DNA of 64,000 nt from Baylisascaris procyonis (lineage: Eukaryota; Nematoda; Chromadorea; Rhabditida; Ascarididae), in the NCBI GenBank assembly GCA_037389465.1, contig JAZARR010000266.1, positions 682,001 through 746,000 on the forward strand, read 5' to 3'. This document shows, piece by piece, positions 49,952-63,266 of this stretch. The notes beneath the pieces are model-generated. The model saw only the letters and a list, made by a program, of their open reading frames with translations, had not been told where the DNA came from and did not search any database. Made by a program: the position numbers and the translations under genes. Each line of letters opens with the position of its first letter. Positions within the stretch are counted from its first letter, which is position 1.

Positions 49952-52900
49952 CATTGAGAGTATTATGACAAGTAATGTAGTATAGTCAGGTCTGTTAAAG
50001 TGTCGCTCACATAGGACTTCTGGCTCAGACAGTATATCTGAGCGAATGCCAGAATTGGGGAAAAGAAGGAGGAGATGGTATACCTCTGTTCGGAAGCTTA
50101 ATCACGTAGGGAATTTTCCCACAAAATTTGGAAGGCGCACAAGATGGTCTTGGTTTCCTGGAAGGCAAAGAAGGCACAAAGTAAAAAATAAGTACTAAAT
50201 AGCCTGCTATTGAGACTGGCAAAAGATCTCGTTTTTTTAAAGCCATTTTCCGGATTTCATCACAATCACATTTGTTCGTCATTGGAATCTCTAGCTGGCC
50301 GTTTTGCAATCTTCATCTCCAATTTTTGTGCTTTTTTAGGCCTCCACAACTGCTTTTCCTCACTTGTCAATTTGGTTACTGTCTATGCAACTTTGAATCT
50401 CTTGCCTTTATTTCACAATTTCTCACTCGGTCAATTCCCTTTGTCCTCCTTCAAAATTCAAACAATTTATTAATTTCGCGATAGTGAATGCTTGATTTCC
50501 AATATAGAACGTCACAGTAGATAACACTCTCCCAGAGAACTGTCGACGTAATTTTTGTTGGAATCGTTGCAGCATGATGCTGTCATAAAGAAACCGCTTT
50601 TGCCGACAATTTTCAGATAACATCCTCCTTAGATCCAGCGAACTAAAAGCAAATCGTCAGAAGTGTAAATAAGGGTTTGAGCAGATGAAGTACAAATCAC
50701 ATGCAACATATTTATAGGCGAAGGTCGAGAAAAATGTGACGATTCGATTAGGAAGAGAGCGGTAACTTGAAGATGTGGGCAAAATCACAGATATTCGACA
50801 TAAGCAGAGGGAGCAAGTACCTTAGACTTTACTTAATGAGAAACTAAATTTGAGGAGAGATTATACCACCATATCTGAAATGTGAAACTACTTTTAGGAA
50901 TGAAAAGGCCTGTTGCCTATAAACATTTATCGGCTCCACTGCATTCACTGCAACTTTCCAAGGTAAGTAATACTTTTGCGATTACAGTAACAGCATATCG
51001 AAAAGAAAGATAGATGGGCGTCATATTACTGAAGTTGTCAATAAAGATTGTTCATTGGAAGTTTCGGAAGAGAAAGGGGAAACAACCAAGTCAAAGAAGT
51101 GAAGAAATCCATCCAATAGGTTAACTAGAACATCCTCTGCAAACGGCATTTATAGGCATCATCACCAAAATTGCAACTTAGGAGAAGAGTGAATTCTTCA
51201 ATAAGCAACTCGCAAGGATTGATTGTGGCGAAGCCTTGAGGCAACTCTATCTATGTGATTGAAAAATGCATTTTGTTGAGAACATTTTTGTAGAAAGAGT
51301 GCTTCGAAGTCTTCGAAGGTGAAAATTCTTGGCAGCCAATGAATGGCGGTGAAGAATTTCAATGCACTGAACAAAGTGCATGAACCTTTAAGCTCGTATT
51401 GTCATCAAACTTCTTTCGTTGCATTGTACTATACTCACTTCTACTCATCAATAAGATTTATTCTGCTATATCTCGAACACAGCAGATAATATCCCTTTAT
51501 CCATTTCACCCCTTCTATAGATATGTGATCGAGTAAATTGGGATTGGGAACTGAACTTTATTTGTTCCTTAGCCATCCACTTAAAGTTCCTGAAGTCAGT
51601 CCCATCTTCATGCTCCCAGCGACATACAATTACAAAGCAAGGCATTGGCTGTAAGAAAGAAGGATGTGAGCTATTCTCTCTGTCCTAGTTTAAGCACTGC
51701 ATCACGTGTTTGTTGCAAATCTCAAAACAACTTTCAGCACTAATACGCTTACTCAGACAACTGTTTGAGTTTATTGAGGGGGATCTTCGAGCCAAGCGAT
51801 CAATAAAGGACTATTGTTGTTGTCGTCGTAGCTTTTATTGTTGTTTATTTCGTTACTTTTTTTGCTGTGGTTTTTGAATTGTTATGATGACATATGAAAC
51901 GCTCTTTCTGAAATCACCATCGAAGTTCCCTACGGCGGATAATTTCGTACACTTGTCTTTGATTGACTAAATAGCCTTCTTCCTGTGACATGCCACGCCG
52001 ATGCATCCATTCCGCTTCATATAAGCTGCGTTACCTTTCGCCTTCTCCTATGTTAGGTGAATATGCATATGCTAGTTACTATATGATTTTTGCTTATTGC
52101 TCCCACTCACTTCATGCCTTTAAAGTTCTCAAGTAACTCCCACCCAGTATTGCTGTTGGACCACAAGTTAGACCACAACATTTTAAGTCATATCTAGATG
52201 ATTTTTCCAACACCAAAATTCTCCCCCCCCCTCTCCGTTCCGCCTATTTTGATAGATCTCGCATGTTTCAGAATTGCAAATTTTGTGCGATCGCCAACTC
52301 GAAACTTCGAACAGAAATAGGAAACTTTCTAAAAGAAATTCATAGGTTATAATTAAAATGACAGAAATTCCAGCGAGTCCTGATGGATTCTTACAAATTC
52401 AGCTCAAAAAAATTCTATCGGTTTCTTGGAGTGCATGATGCCTGAGGGGGTTTTGATCGCCGTTCTCCTGAATGTTTTTTATCTCTCAAAAATCTTTATT
52501 TTCAGAGGGCATCGCGGCAATATCATACCCATGCTTGCATCGGTCCCTTGTCTATCCATCAATCTCAGCTGTTTAAAGTAGAGAAAATTGCTGAGTATAG
52601 CCATACGTTATAGTGGCATGCGGTAGTGGTTTGCAAGTTGACCGATGATTTTTACGAGAGCATTAGGCGTTTAAATGCAGTCCACTTAAAGCTTGTTTAC
52701 ATCTTATCCATTTCGCATTCGCATCTTACAACTTACCAAATTTGTAATGAGAATCTTTTGCGGAAGCTTTATGAGGACGGCATTTTACTTAAAACATGGA
52801 ATCATTATTGCATGTCTCACTGGTTGTTGGGATTTCGCGATATTTTACGATGATACATGTAGAACTGGAAATAGCATCTCGTATACCATTCCATGGATAC

Positions 52901-53287
52901 GCTTGCTGATTCGCTAAAATTTTGAGCGATATGTGGTGGATCTATCTCACCGAAATTTTTTTTTTGGATTTTTTCAAATTGAGAGATAAAAGCATCAAGT
53001 TCCATCGAAATTTTATTCTTCAATGCTTACGCAAATACAACACAGCCAGAAAACTGCAAAAATGCAAATGATTTTCTTTGACTTGTCTGAGTTGTTCTCA
53101 TAGTAGACTCAGTTGCATAATTATGGCACGCCACTCAATGAGTTAGAACGGATGGAAAATTTCATGACTTCTGAATTTCCGTGCAACTTTTCTAGGCCGG
53201 GAATCTTGTGAACGACCTGTCATTACTTCCACAGTCATGAATTTTCATATGAAATCTCCCTGTGGTCATTTCATTGCTCGTCAATGA
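49952..53287. other. No gene seen
   Basis: The same + strand purine bias fades over about 50.7-51.4 kb, where further broken coding-like fragments occur (for example around 51180-51370). The rest is AT-rich, with pyrimidine tracts such as the C-run near 52228. No exon structure could be supported. Confidence 0.4.
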
Positions 53288-53566
53288 TTGAATGTTTCAA
53301 GCGGAACAGCTGTGCCCAAATATCCGATAGCGAATTTTTCCAACAGCAACCCGTTGGGAACAAGCGATGGACATAGCGTCTGCACAGCGAAAAACGCCAA
53401 GCAATTGTTTGCTGTTTGGCGGATCACAGCGCTCCTCTTTTTGACTTTTCCTTTCATTATGCTCAACCAACGTATCTCCCTCCCCGCTATAAAGTTGACG
53501 ACTAATGAAAGAAATAAAACCAGTAATGATAGAGAAACAGTTTGGACGAACGATGTGATCACTTAA
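53288..53566. other. Segment open on both strands, possible repeat unit
   Basis: About 275 bp open on both strands (92 codons on +, 53288-53566; 93 codons on -, 53281-53562) and more G+C-balanced than the flanks. Neither translation has a recognised domain: the + reads GTAVPKYPIANFSNSNPLG, the - reads IGYLGTAVPLETFN. Overlapping open frames on both strands with no splice sites fit a conserved repeat fragment better than a gene. No terminal repeats or target duplication were found. Confidence 0.3.
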
Positions 53567-54662
53567 TGAGTTAGGGTCCTGTCCTCAAGCTTGCGCTCAT
53601 CGTGAAGTATCCAAGAAGTTAGAAGCAATTACTATGAGGACGAATAGAATGTCCTTTAGATTTTTTAAAGCATTGTGAGGCAATTATTGTGTATGCTGTT
53701 CTTTTTGCAACACGTATCACATTCTAAGGATTGCTGATGGTGGGCATTCCTTGCTGCCGTTCCCTTTTGCCGTTCTGCAACCACATGCATTCATTATTGC
53801 GATACGCTTTAATACTCTTTGGCCAACTAAAGTGGCACTACGGTGCCAGTGCCACTAAGGGCATGCAGTGAATTTGCTCATACTAAATTGGTAGCTAAAT
53901 GTTATCCACAACGTTTCACAAGATACAGTTCAGACGTTAGCGGTGGATAGTTAAACGACTCGTCGAATTAGCAAATAAATTTAATTCTACTGTCGGCTGC
54001 TCTGAGATGTCAGCTCATTATTCATTGAGCCCTTCTACAGCACACGGCAGTCACCGCATTACATAACATACGCGATTTTTGTCTGAGTGCTGAGAACGGC
54101 TTTTTGCACTAATGGTGCAATACTTACGATAAATGAGCTGAAAATTACCAGATTTCGTTCTTAATTCCCTTTATTGCTTGTGTTGTTTTAATGCGACATC
54201 GGAGCCGATAAGACTTTCGGTTAATTTACGTCAATTACTACTGCTATTTTCATTGCGCTGTTATTAGTTATTACGGCTGTCAGCTGTTATGTACCGCCTT
54301 TCAATTGCTATGCAGCTTTCATTTCTATCTTTTCCTCTTTCTTTGCGTTCCTATCTCCATCTTTGACAGCTATAATTGCACTGTTGGCACTACTGCACTT
54401 CTCTATCAAATAACAGTTGTTGCCAATATCGCAACTTCTATTTTGTTTATGAGCACCACGGTGCATTTTGAAAGCTATAAACCTGGAGAAAAGTTCTTTA
54501 TAAATCGAAAAGAACGAAATATTTTCGACCAGTCAGAACCTTGTGCAGTATTCATCTTACAATTAATATAGTTTACGATTCTGGTCGGAACACACCGCAT
54601 TTTTTGATGCAATGAAATGAAGTCGATTTTCCCATCGATTATTCATTATCCTTTACGGAAAC
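53567..54662. other. No gene seen
   Basis: AT-rich spacer. A hydrophobic 88-codon + frame at 54305-54571 has no motif and no splice support. Confidence 0.4.
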
Positions 54663-54686
54663 CAAAATATACAATATACAACGACA

Positions 54687-54775
<89 letters not shown>

Positions 54776-54782
54776 ATATTTT
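54663..54782. repeat. Long AT microsatellite inside an inverted repeat
   Basis: About 80 bp of perfect AT repeat (roughly 54690-54771) is flanked by 16-bp inverted arms: CAAAATATACAATATA at 54663-54678 and TATATTGTATATTTTG at 54767-54782. The left arm is separated from the array by CAACGACACC. Confidence 0.85.
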
Positions 54783-55933
54783 GATATCCATAGAGGTTAA
54801 TTTGAAGACGGATGAAAATTAAAGTATTTAATAGTGCAAATATTGTTAACGGTGATTGAAATGTTGTCAACTTATAACATACACCCTCCATGGTTAGTGC
54901 AATATGCTGTGACGATGCTGGTTTGGCGCATGTTCAGATGGGTTGGATTTGGCATTCAAATCATTCTTACAGTCATACGAGTAACGTTTTCAGCTATCGT
55001 TAGTTCTACAGTTTCGATGCTTTAAAAAAATTTTTTTTTTGAAATTTCCCTGAAATGTTTCTGATAACCGCTATTCATCTAGTGACATTCTAAATTTGCA
55101 GCTGCTTCAAATACTTCTCGCTCGTTGCCCCGGCTTTGAACATATCAGTCCAGTGGCGCAAATGCTTCGTGCCGCCGATCGGCAGACTTGCCACTGTTCT
55201 GAAAGGATTTTTCACTTCATGGTGCCATTTTAGAAACGTTGCAACTGCTCATTCATCTTCACTCTTTTTTGCTTGCACCTGGTTGTTTTCAGGTGTTAAT
55301 TCAGAACATATTATTTCAATATCATTGAAAACATCATCTTCGTGACATTTGACCCTATTTTGTTTAGTGCAGATAAGTGTAATGTGAATAGCGCAGGAGG
55401 TAACGTTCACCTATGCGGAACTCCCTGTTTTACAATCTTTTTGCTTGTGATGAAGCCATTGTTTAGATTGTCGTTCTCGTTTACGTTTTAGAGCAATGAA
55501 TTGATAAAAAAGATTAGGCTAACAAAAAATCTATGGTTAGTGGGTGTCGGTACATTATATCGTTTATTCTACTATAAGCATTGATAAACCACTTTAAATT
55601 TCATTAAAAATAACTACAATACTTCCTTGAATTCTTTGTGAATCAAACTTTTTAAACTTCTCACAAATCTCACTAGTTTTCGCTGAATGAAGTTTTCCAA
55701 TGCTTATGCCCTTCCTAAACACTAACTATATTCCGCGATTATCGAAAAAAATATTAGGGGTCAATGGCTGTAGGCTGCGTCGAAGTTGGCATCTGCTGAA
55801 AGAGTTAACCTTTATTCTTGTTTCTTTTTATTTCATAATTTATTCATGTTATTCGCTTTCAGCTCGCTAGATGGCTTGCTTAATCTGCCAACTTATTCTG
55901 GCCGCCGACATGGTTCTCACCTCTAAGCCAGCG
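54783..55933. other. No gene seen
   Basis: AT-rich DNA with short frames only (for example 55136-55345 on +). No motif or matched splice sites support an exon. Confidence 0.4.
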
Positions 55934-57385
55934 TCACAGCGAAACGCTTAGGCACTTCATATTACTAAAATTTTGTACCCATCGAAATGCAGTTGCCTCT
56001 TGTCCTTCATACGAGTCGTTCCGACAATGTCCTGAAAGCCTTTTGTACTGAAATATCCATTTATTTCTTGCAACGCCTTCAAAGTAACCGATTGATACGA
56101 TATTGTTGGCACCGTTTCGCTGCATGATTTCACCAAAACAACTTCGATATCATTATCTACACAATTGTCCGTTATAGCTAGATTTTTTATATTCGTTCAG
56201 AATCGGAAGATCGGCGGAGATCGCCCAAAATGATAAAGGAATTGGCAAGGCAACGTTTTTGATGACATCAAGTTCTCATCCGAGAACATTTTTTTCACAT
56301 AATGTTATTGAAATTTCGACGTAAATAGACTTTATATCACTAAAACTTTGTTTTAAAATTCTCGCTGCTTTGTTTCGTTTCAACTTTGCATGTTGTTGTT
56401 GCGTCAGTTCAATTGCTTATCCTTTATGATCTCATGAATTGTTGGCATCAATGTGGAACCTCTAAAATAGCTCATTGATTAATTAAATTAGTTAAACAGA
56501 ATACTTTAAATCGTTGTTGAATCCTGACATCAATACGCTTGATCGTTAAGGCATCTAATAATTTGTTGAAAATAATCTCATTCAGAACGTTCAAATAACA
56601 TCAGTAATCTCTTCGATTGAATTTGTGGATTTCACCGAATATTTAATGCGTCGAGTCGATATTTTTGCGGTTAGGCAAAGTTTACTCTAATGACGATGTC
56701 GTCAACAATTTCCGGCAAAACGTTCGCTGAATCCTCGTATCTTTTTACGAATTTCGGAAAAAATTGACCTCATCTATCGCACCACTCACGAATTTTTGCA
56801 AAAATAAACAGACCTTTCAAATTATTTTCATCCTTTGAGAAAATACGAAGGTTTCATATTGCTTTCGTTTGAAATTGATACAGATTTCGTCGAGATCCAA
56901 CGTACCATTTGAACTATTAAACAAAAATTCGCAAAATAATCGCACACCACTAATACGAAGTAGGCACACGAAAGTGGCCAATATGAAGATGGATTCGCAG
57001 ATGATGTGCTCATTAACTTCTTCGGGCACGAATACGCTTGCTATTCACTGTGGCTACATTTCCGTTGCAATATTCATTTAACTGTAAAGTGTTGTTCACG
57101 TTTCAAACGAGATTAACACACTGCATGAGAATTTCTTTCCGCATGATCACTGTGCACCGTCTCTTCTCCAGTCAGCCTTATCCCTTCAAAAATCCACTAC
57201 CATCCTTTCTTGTAGTCGAAGTAGGTACTTCATGAGCATCGTTTCTTCCCTAAGGTGCAAGCGTTCAACTTTCAACTTACATTCGCATAAAATTTAAACT
57301 CCACTGTGCCGTTCAAACGAAGAGGCGGAAGAATGTCATTCGCGATTAGTGACTTCTCCTTTAGCTCTCCTTGTTCTTCGATGCC
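55934..57385 (-). pseudogene. Candidate decayed coding region, minus strand
   Basis: Minus-strand fragments look protein-like but sit in different frames. 57281-57385 reads EEQGELKEKSLIANDILPPL then RLNGTVEFKFYAN and ends at a perfect GTAAGT donor. 56817-57029 reads PEEVNEHIICESIFILATF and SSNGTLDLDEICINFKRKQ. 55934-56125 reads GYFEGVARNKWIFQYKRLSG. Just upstream of the first piece a second frame (KDDSEAVIEASKNKES) hits a stop, which looks like a frameshift. No family could be named. It is either a degenerate gene or a gene whose exons I cannot join. Confidence 0.22.
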
Positions 57386-60300
57386 TCGATTACTGCTTCT
57401 GAGTCGTCCTTATTGGCAATATTTCTGTCTTTTGATCATTTTCAGAACGACCAACTGCTAGAAACGATCTAAGTCACCGAACATGTTCCTGTTTTACCGT
57501 TGTGCCATTCAGCTGCTCGATATCACGATTCATCAAAGCATTGATAAATATCAGATTTCTGCACGATAATTTGGATTTTCTTCAGAAAGCATTCTATAAC
57601 GCGAGTTATTCCCGTAATTGCAAATGGTAAAGCGCATCACAAGTGCTGACGTGACGTGCGCATCGGTTCACGTGACAGCCAATTCAATGAGAATGAAGAG
57701 CGTTTCAAATAACGCCTTCAGGTTTCAATTAACCCAATCACTAGTGCACATCTTCTAAGAATCATTCGTTTTTTTTCTTCAAACCTTATCTATGTAAAAT
57801 GAAAAAGCGATAATTGCTTAATGCAGGTAAACCTTTTCCACCTTGAAACATCCATAATTTATACAGAAACAACAGGAGTAGCAAGAGTATTTCTACAAAA
57901 AAGTAATTATATTCATTTCATTGCAAATGGTTCCCGAGTTTAAATTGTGCGTGTAAAGAATCGATACACCAATAAATACGTATGAGTGGTAGACAAGACG
58001 TCACAATAATGCGCCTTTGCAATTCTCCTCTAACATTCAATCTTTTTCACTTATTTTCAACATTATGACAGAAATGCATTTAAATTATTGCGTTATTTTT
58101 AAAACTGTGATGAATGATTGGAGGCGCACTTTTTTGTTTATTTTATTAACTATTCCACTGATGGCTTGTCACAAATCGGTCAACCTTCTCCTGTCTCGCT
58201 AAGCGTTCGTCGAAGCGTTTTCAGCTTCATTCGACAATCGCTTGTCTCTATTTATGCTTCATTGAGCGTTTAGTGATTAATTTCATGCGTATTACCTTAT
58301 TTTATGCTGTACCCTCTACTTACAGATGCCTTCTCATTACCATGACCTGAATGCAATCTTTTGCCACTTTCTAGAATCCGACCACCCCGTCTTCTTTCAG
58401 ATGAATTCGAGTTTTATTCAGCAATCGCCATATCCACTAGCTGAAATTCGAGTTCTCCCAAATCGTCCTAGAAAGTTCAAACACTCACTGTTGCATCAGA
58501 GTTTCAGCATTTGCCATTATCATGTTAGTGCTATTCCACGCTCAAGAGGAATCCGAATTTTTCATTTCTTAGAAGTACTGAAATTTCAGCGCCATCTTCA
58601 GCAATCGTCACTTTATTTTGGTCACTTCTCACTTATTGAAAATACTGAATAGTTTATATTACGGTGATGATACCTTAAAAATAATGCCTCGAGCAATCTT
58701 AATGCTGAACACTTTGCACGAATGCATTCAAGCTAGTGGTACGCGACTTATTAGTGGCATTATCTCTAAGTGTATAATTGACCTTAGAGGTGCCATAGTT
58801 GAACTATGAATATGCAACATGCTTAGGGCCACCTTTAGTTCTTATTGTGTATATCAAGAGCTATAGAAGTCGATTTATGAAGGAGCAGAAATTAACTTTG
58901 AAAGAATGATCAATTTGCAAGTGCCACGCAGCATATCACGATTGTTTTTTCGCTCACTGAAAATAGCGGAAGTTGTGCTTCTTTTACTGCGCTTCCGATA
59001 ATGCGGCGTATAGTTGTGCATCTTTTTGCTTGCGCTTCTCAGATCGTTTGCAATGTGCCTCATCCCTTGTCTCGTACTTCTTTTTAGAGCCATTCTATAG
59101 ACTCGTGTTAACTCAGACAACGACGGAAGACACTTTTTTCAGCATTGTTTTGTTGAATTACCATGTTGATTGCGCCCATATGTGTAAAATCCTTTCAATT
59201 CAACGTTTCACTACTTTGATCAGTGCCGAGTGCGCTATACTATCAACACTTCTATGGTTATTTTCTAACAAAGCAGTATAGAAAGTACTGTTGGGACCAA
59301 GCAGCTCCAAAGACGTTCGAGTAGTGCTTCAAAGATGAGAGGCGGATACGGGATCAACTTTTTGCCTCGTTTGTTGCAAAGTTCAATAACGCAGTGATAG
59401 CAGAGTGAAAAAACAGCGATAACGTAGTGAAAGAAATGAAGCTCACCCGATGATGGATTCATAGCGATGCCTCTCTTCCGGTTATTTTTTTGTGCTGCTC
59501 ATCGTACCCGTTCCTATTCGGCTGTCAGCTAATAAATCAGCCTCAGTCACTCTTCTATTAAATTTTGAAACAAATCTATCGCCAGTTACTGGACTGCTGT
59601 AGCAAACCTGGAAATGTGCTCGATGTGATTGCGAAAAGGAATTTTGCGCAAATGGGGGATTGCATTGTCTTTTTTATTCGCCTTTGCAAACTTCCTTTTA
59701 AAATAAAATTATGACGCCGTCATGTCTTTGTGTGCATTTACTTGTTCATGTCTGTGTTTATGTTTTTATGCATTGTGTGCATTTACTTGTTCATGTGTTT
59801 TTTATGCATCGCATGTTTGTCTGTGTATGTATGCATCTCTATATCGGAAATCATCAAGCTGAAGTTATGAAGTTGCTAGGATAACGAACAGCATATGATC
59901 AATTATTTACTCTCCTCTCCTTCCCTCCTCGTTCCACCCATACACTCCCTCCGCGCCAAGTTTCAAGTTCGTCCATCAACAAGGAGATAAGCTGTACTCA
60001 TTTCAGGACAAAAAAGTTGCATGCATTTTCCAGAGACCGATTTTTCCTTTTATACAAGTCCGGTTACATAAAACCAATATTTTTTGAGGATTAATTGGCT
60101 ATCGCTCTATATGTTGTTCTGATGAGCGCTATTTGTTTTCATTTGCGTTATCAGTGAGATGGCCTGCCCCACGCATGGTCAACGTGTTACATATCAATAT
60201 TATTCGAACCAACCGCTCACATATACATCAGAGAGTGTTTGTGACTGGGATAATGACCTCCGCATAGCCTGTATACTGGCATCGATATTTAGATGTTGAA

Positions 60301-63198
60301 GCACGGTATATGGCCTGGGTTCAGGCTCCTTTTATTTCATAACTTTAGTGCTTGTCGTTCCAATTCTTGTTGTCTGGCCTAATCACACGTTTACGATATC
60401 TACTTCATAATTAAAAATACATTGTTTCACATGTTTCATAATTTGAAACGCTATTCATCAAATATTATTCTACAGGTACATTAGTTGTTCGCATCCCTAG
60501 CTAATAGAACTAGTTGCTGAGATGGGAAGAATGCAAAAATGCATATTTTTCCAGCTAGGGTGGCCCTAAATTTACATTTCAACTTCAAGGACATGTTACA
60601 ATAGGTAGGCGCAATTTTGAGTGGCGAATGATTGCATAACACTTCAGCTATAAATAAGCGATAGGTCAGCTGTTTGCCACTAACCATTTTGTTGCGATTC
60701 TAAGTGTGCGATGAGGTGGCTCTCATCACACATGTATGCCACTGTTCTTGCAGTTTGCTATACTTTTTTTTTTTTTATCTACGAGGCATAATGTGACTAT
60801 TCAATATTATTTTAATTGATCGTCATATCTGAGGGCTTTTAGTTTTTTGGTTTTGCAATTATTCGGTTATATTTTAAAATAATAAATGGGTATTTTTGTT
60901 CGAATTTGTTGAAGATCTTTGAATATGCAGACCAAAGAACGCCCTAGAATACAACTTGAAGAAAAAGATTCACAGAGGCAATGCAACGCTGACTGATCAC
61001 CGAAAGTGGTCTACATAGTCGACTGCTATTAGAGAACTTTACTCTGACCTGTTAAGTAATCGATTGGCTGCAATGCTTCAGGTACGGTCCCAGGCCTTTT
61101 TTTAAAAATATAGGATTTTTAGAGCATTTCATTCAAGAGGAGGCTGTGTGTTATATATAAGATCATACATTAATCGCGCAGTCTGTTCTTAGATTTTAGA
61201 GTTAAATCCTTTTATATCGCGTGATTTCAGTCACTGTTCTTCACTGAATATGTTTTTTATACCGCATGAACTGATTAGTGATGTGGCAATAAAAAAACTT
61301 GGTTTAAATCCGCACAATTGAAGTCACAAAAAACACTTCTTTCTCGTCTTTCCGTTCACTAGTGTTTCAACTTCCTGCTGCCATTTATCTATTCCGCGAT
61401 TTTGCGAAATTAACCATCACACGAAATAGGCATTTGTCGTTGCACACCAGCACATTCATCCGCCAATAAATAGGGGAGTATTATTAACGAAATTAAATGG
61501 TTAAAAGTTACTCCAGTCGGGAGAGGCTGATATTTTTTGAGAAAGGGGCATAGATGGCGTATGTAATTCGTATGTGCGCTTGATGAAGGTTGCAATAATT
61601 TGCAATCGGTAAACAAATTACCAAAAAAAAGTTGTTTGCTATTTTTTGAAGTTTTAGCGTAGTACACTTGACATGCGTGTAACAATTTATTCTTTGTGGT
61701 TGTAAAATAAATATCTCATAAGGTGCATTTTCCATTAATCGTTTTCCTATCCTGAATAATTCTCTTTGTTTAATTGTTCATACCTTACCTCTACCACCTT
61801 GTCAAGTAATGCATATGCGTTGTTCAATTGACACATTCAATGAGTTGCATTGTAAAGTTGATTTCTGCAGCAATTATGAGTGGAGAAATAACAAAAACCG
61901 AGAAATTTTTCTTGTCATCTATAATTTCTAGGAAGCACTGATTATCTAAGAGAGTACTATGAACTTGAATTTTAAAGTTGCTTATTAAGAAGCGATGCAC
62001 TTCACACCGCATTCACACCTACTCATCACTCCAGAGCCTAATTTTCGTCAACATTATGACTCTTGTGTCACTTCGGAGTCATTACAGTTCTGAAAATGCG
62101 GAGCTTCTCCGCAAAACGTGAAAATGTGCTGTGAATGCACCCGTAATCATTTGTTGAACGAAAACACTATTCGCTCGCATTCTCTTACATTCTTCTTCCA
62201 TCTGATTTCTTTTTATTGATTCCATTGCATAGTGACTAATAGCTAACTAATTGTGCCTAGATACATAGCAGTTGTTGCCGATCAACCCTTCAAATATACT
62301 TCTTATTCTTCGAAAATAAAAAGTTGAGAATTGTATCATTCCACCTTCTTTATTCGATCACTCGTACCAAATCAATTTCTTAAAGAAAGTGCACAGCTGT
62401 TTTCTCCACCAACAGGCACAGAATATATTTTTTGGCAATCATAACTATAATTATTTTACATCAAATCTTTATCATTAGAAATAACATAATTTCTACAGAC
62501 TTCGATCTCGAAAATTTTCAAAAACTTCAATAATTCACTCAGAAGCCTCCAGGCAACAGTAAACTATTCGCAGATCCAATAGGACACCCTACGGTTTCCA
62601 TATGACTGCTTGTTTCCTTATTTCTATGGATTGCTAGATGTATTATCGTTTTTCGGCTGCAATTTTAATTGCCTTTTGAGTTTACTGAACGTTGAATGAT
62701 CACATAAGCAAAGCTATGGATGTAATTTTGATTATTTGCAAAATAAATCATTTTCAGCAGTTGAATATTCTTCTCTAAGCGATTTCTATGCAACTCTATA
62801 GATGAATATCGCAAAAATGCTTTCGGGATCATGTCTGCGAAGTTAAAGCTATACGCAGGGGTATTCTTGTTTGCCATCTTTGAATCAGCGCCAGCTATCG
62901 CCAGATCCATGATGGCTTGATATCAATATTTTCTCTAGATTATGCTTCCAACTGGTTGCCCACTAAGTTTCACTTCAGTGCTTCTCCTTTCCTGTATTAA
63001 CAATGGTCAAGTAACGTCAATGTAACTGCCAAATGGGACTACCGAAATATACGTGTCACCTTCTGTCAGCATTGTCAGCTGCAGTCAAATTGAATATATC
63101 ATCATTGCCTGCATGCCAGTTATCAACAAATCACCAAAGTCAAGAGGACACTTTAATCAACGTTTCAGTTTCCATCAAAGATGTTAAGAAATCCAGTT
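57386..63198. other. No gene seen
   Basis: About 5.8 kb of AT-rich sequence, apart from the tandem duplication at 59728. A basic 81-codon minus frame at 58875-59120 and minus frames at 61824-62012 and 62665-62910 have no domains and no matching splice sites. Confidence 0.4.
59728..59817. repeat. Tandem duplication, period about 45 bp
   Basis: TTGTGTGCATTTACTTGTTC starts at 59728 and again at 59773. The second half of the second copy carries a small deletion. Two copies are visible in a TG-rich stretch. Confidence 0.8.
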
Positions 63199-63204
63199 GC
63201 ATGA

Positions 63205-63260
<56 letters not shown>

Positions 63261-63266
63261 TCATGC
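63199..63266. repeat. Perfect 68-bp palindrome made of a TA array with unique arms
   Basis: GCATGACGAT (63199-63208), then perfect alternating AT, then ATCGTCATGC (63257-63266). The whole 68 bp is self-complementary. Confidence 0.95.

Noticed and set aside
54646..54891. Minus frame containing a long Tyr-Ile repeat
   Set aside because: This is translation of the AT microsatellite.
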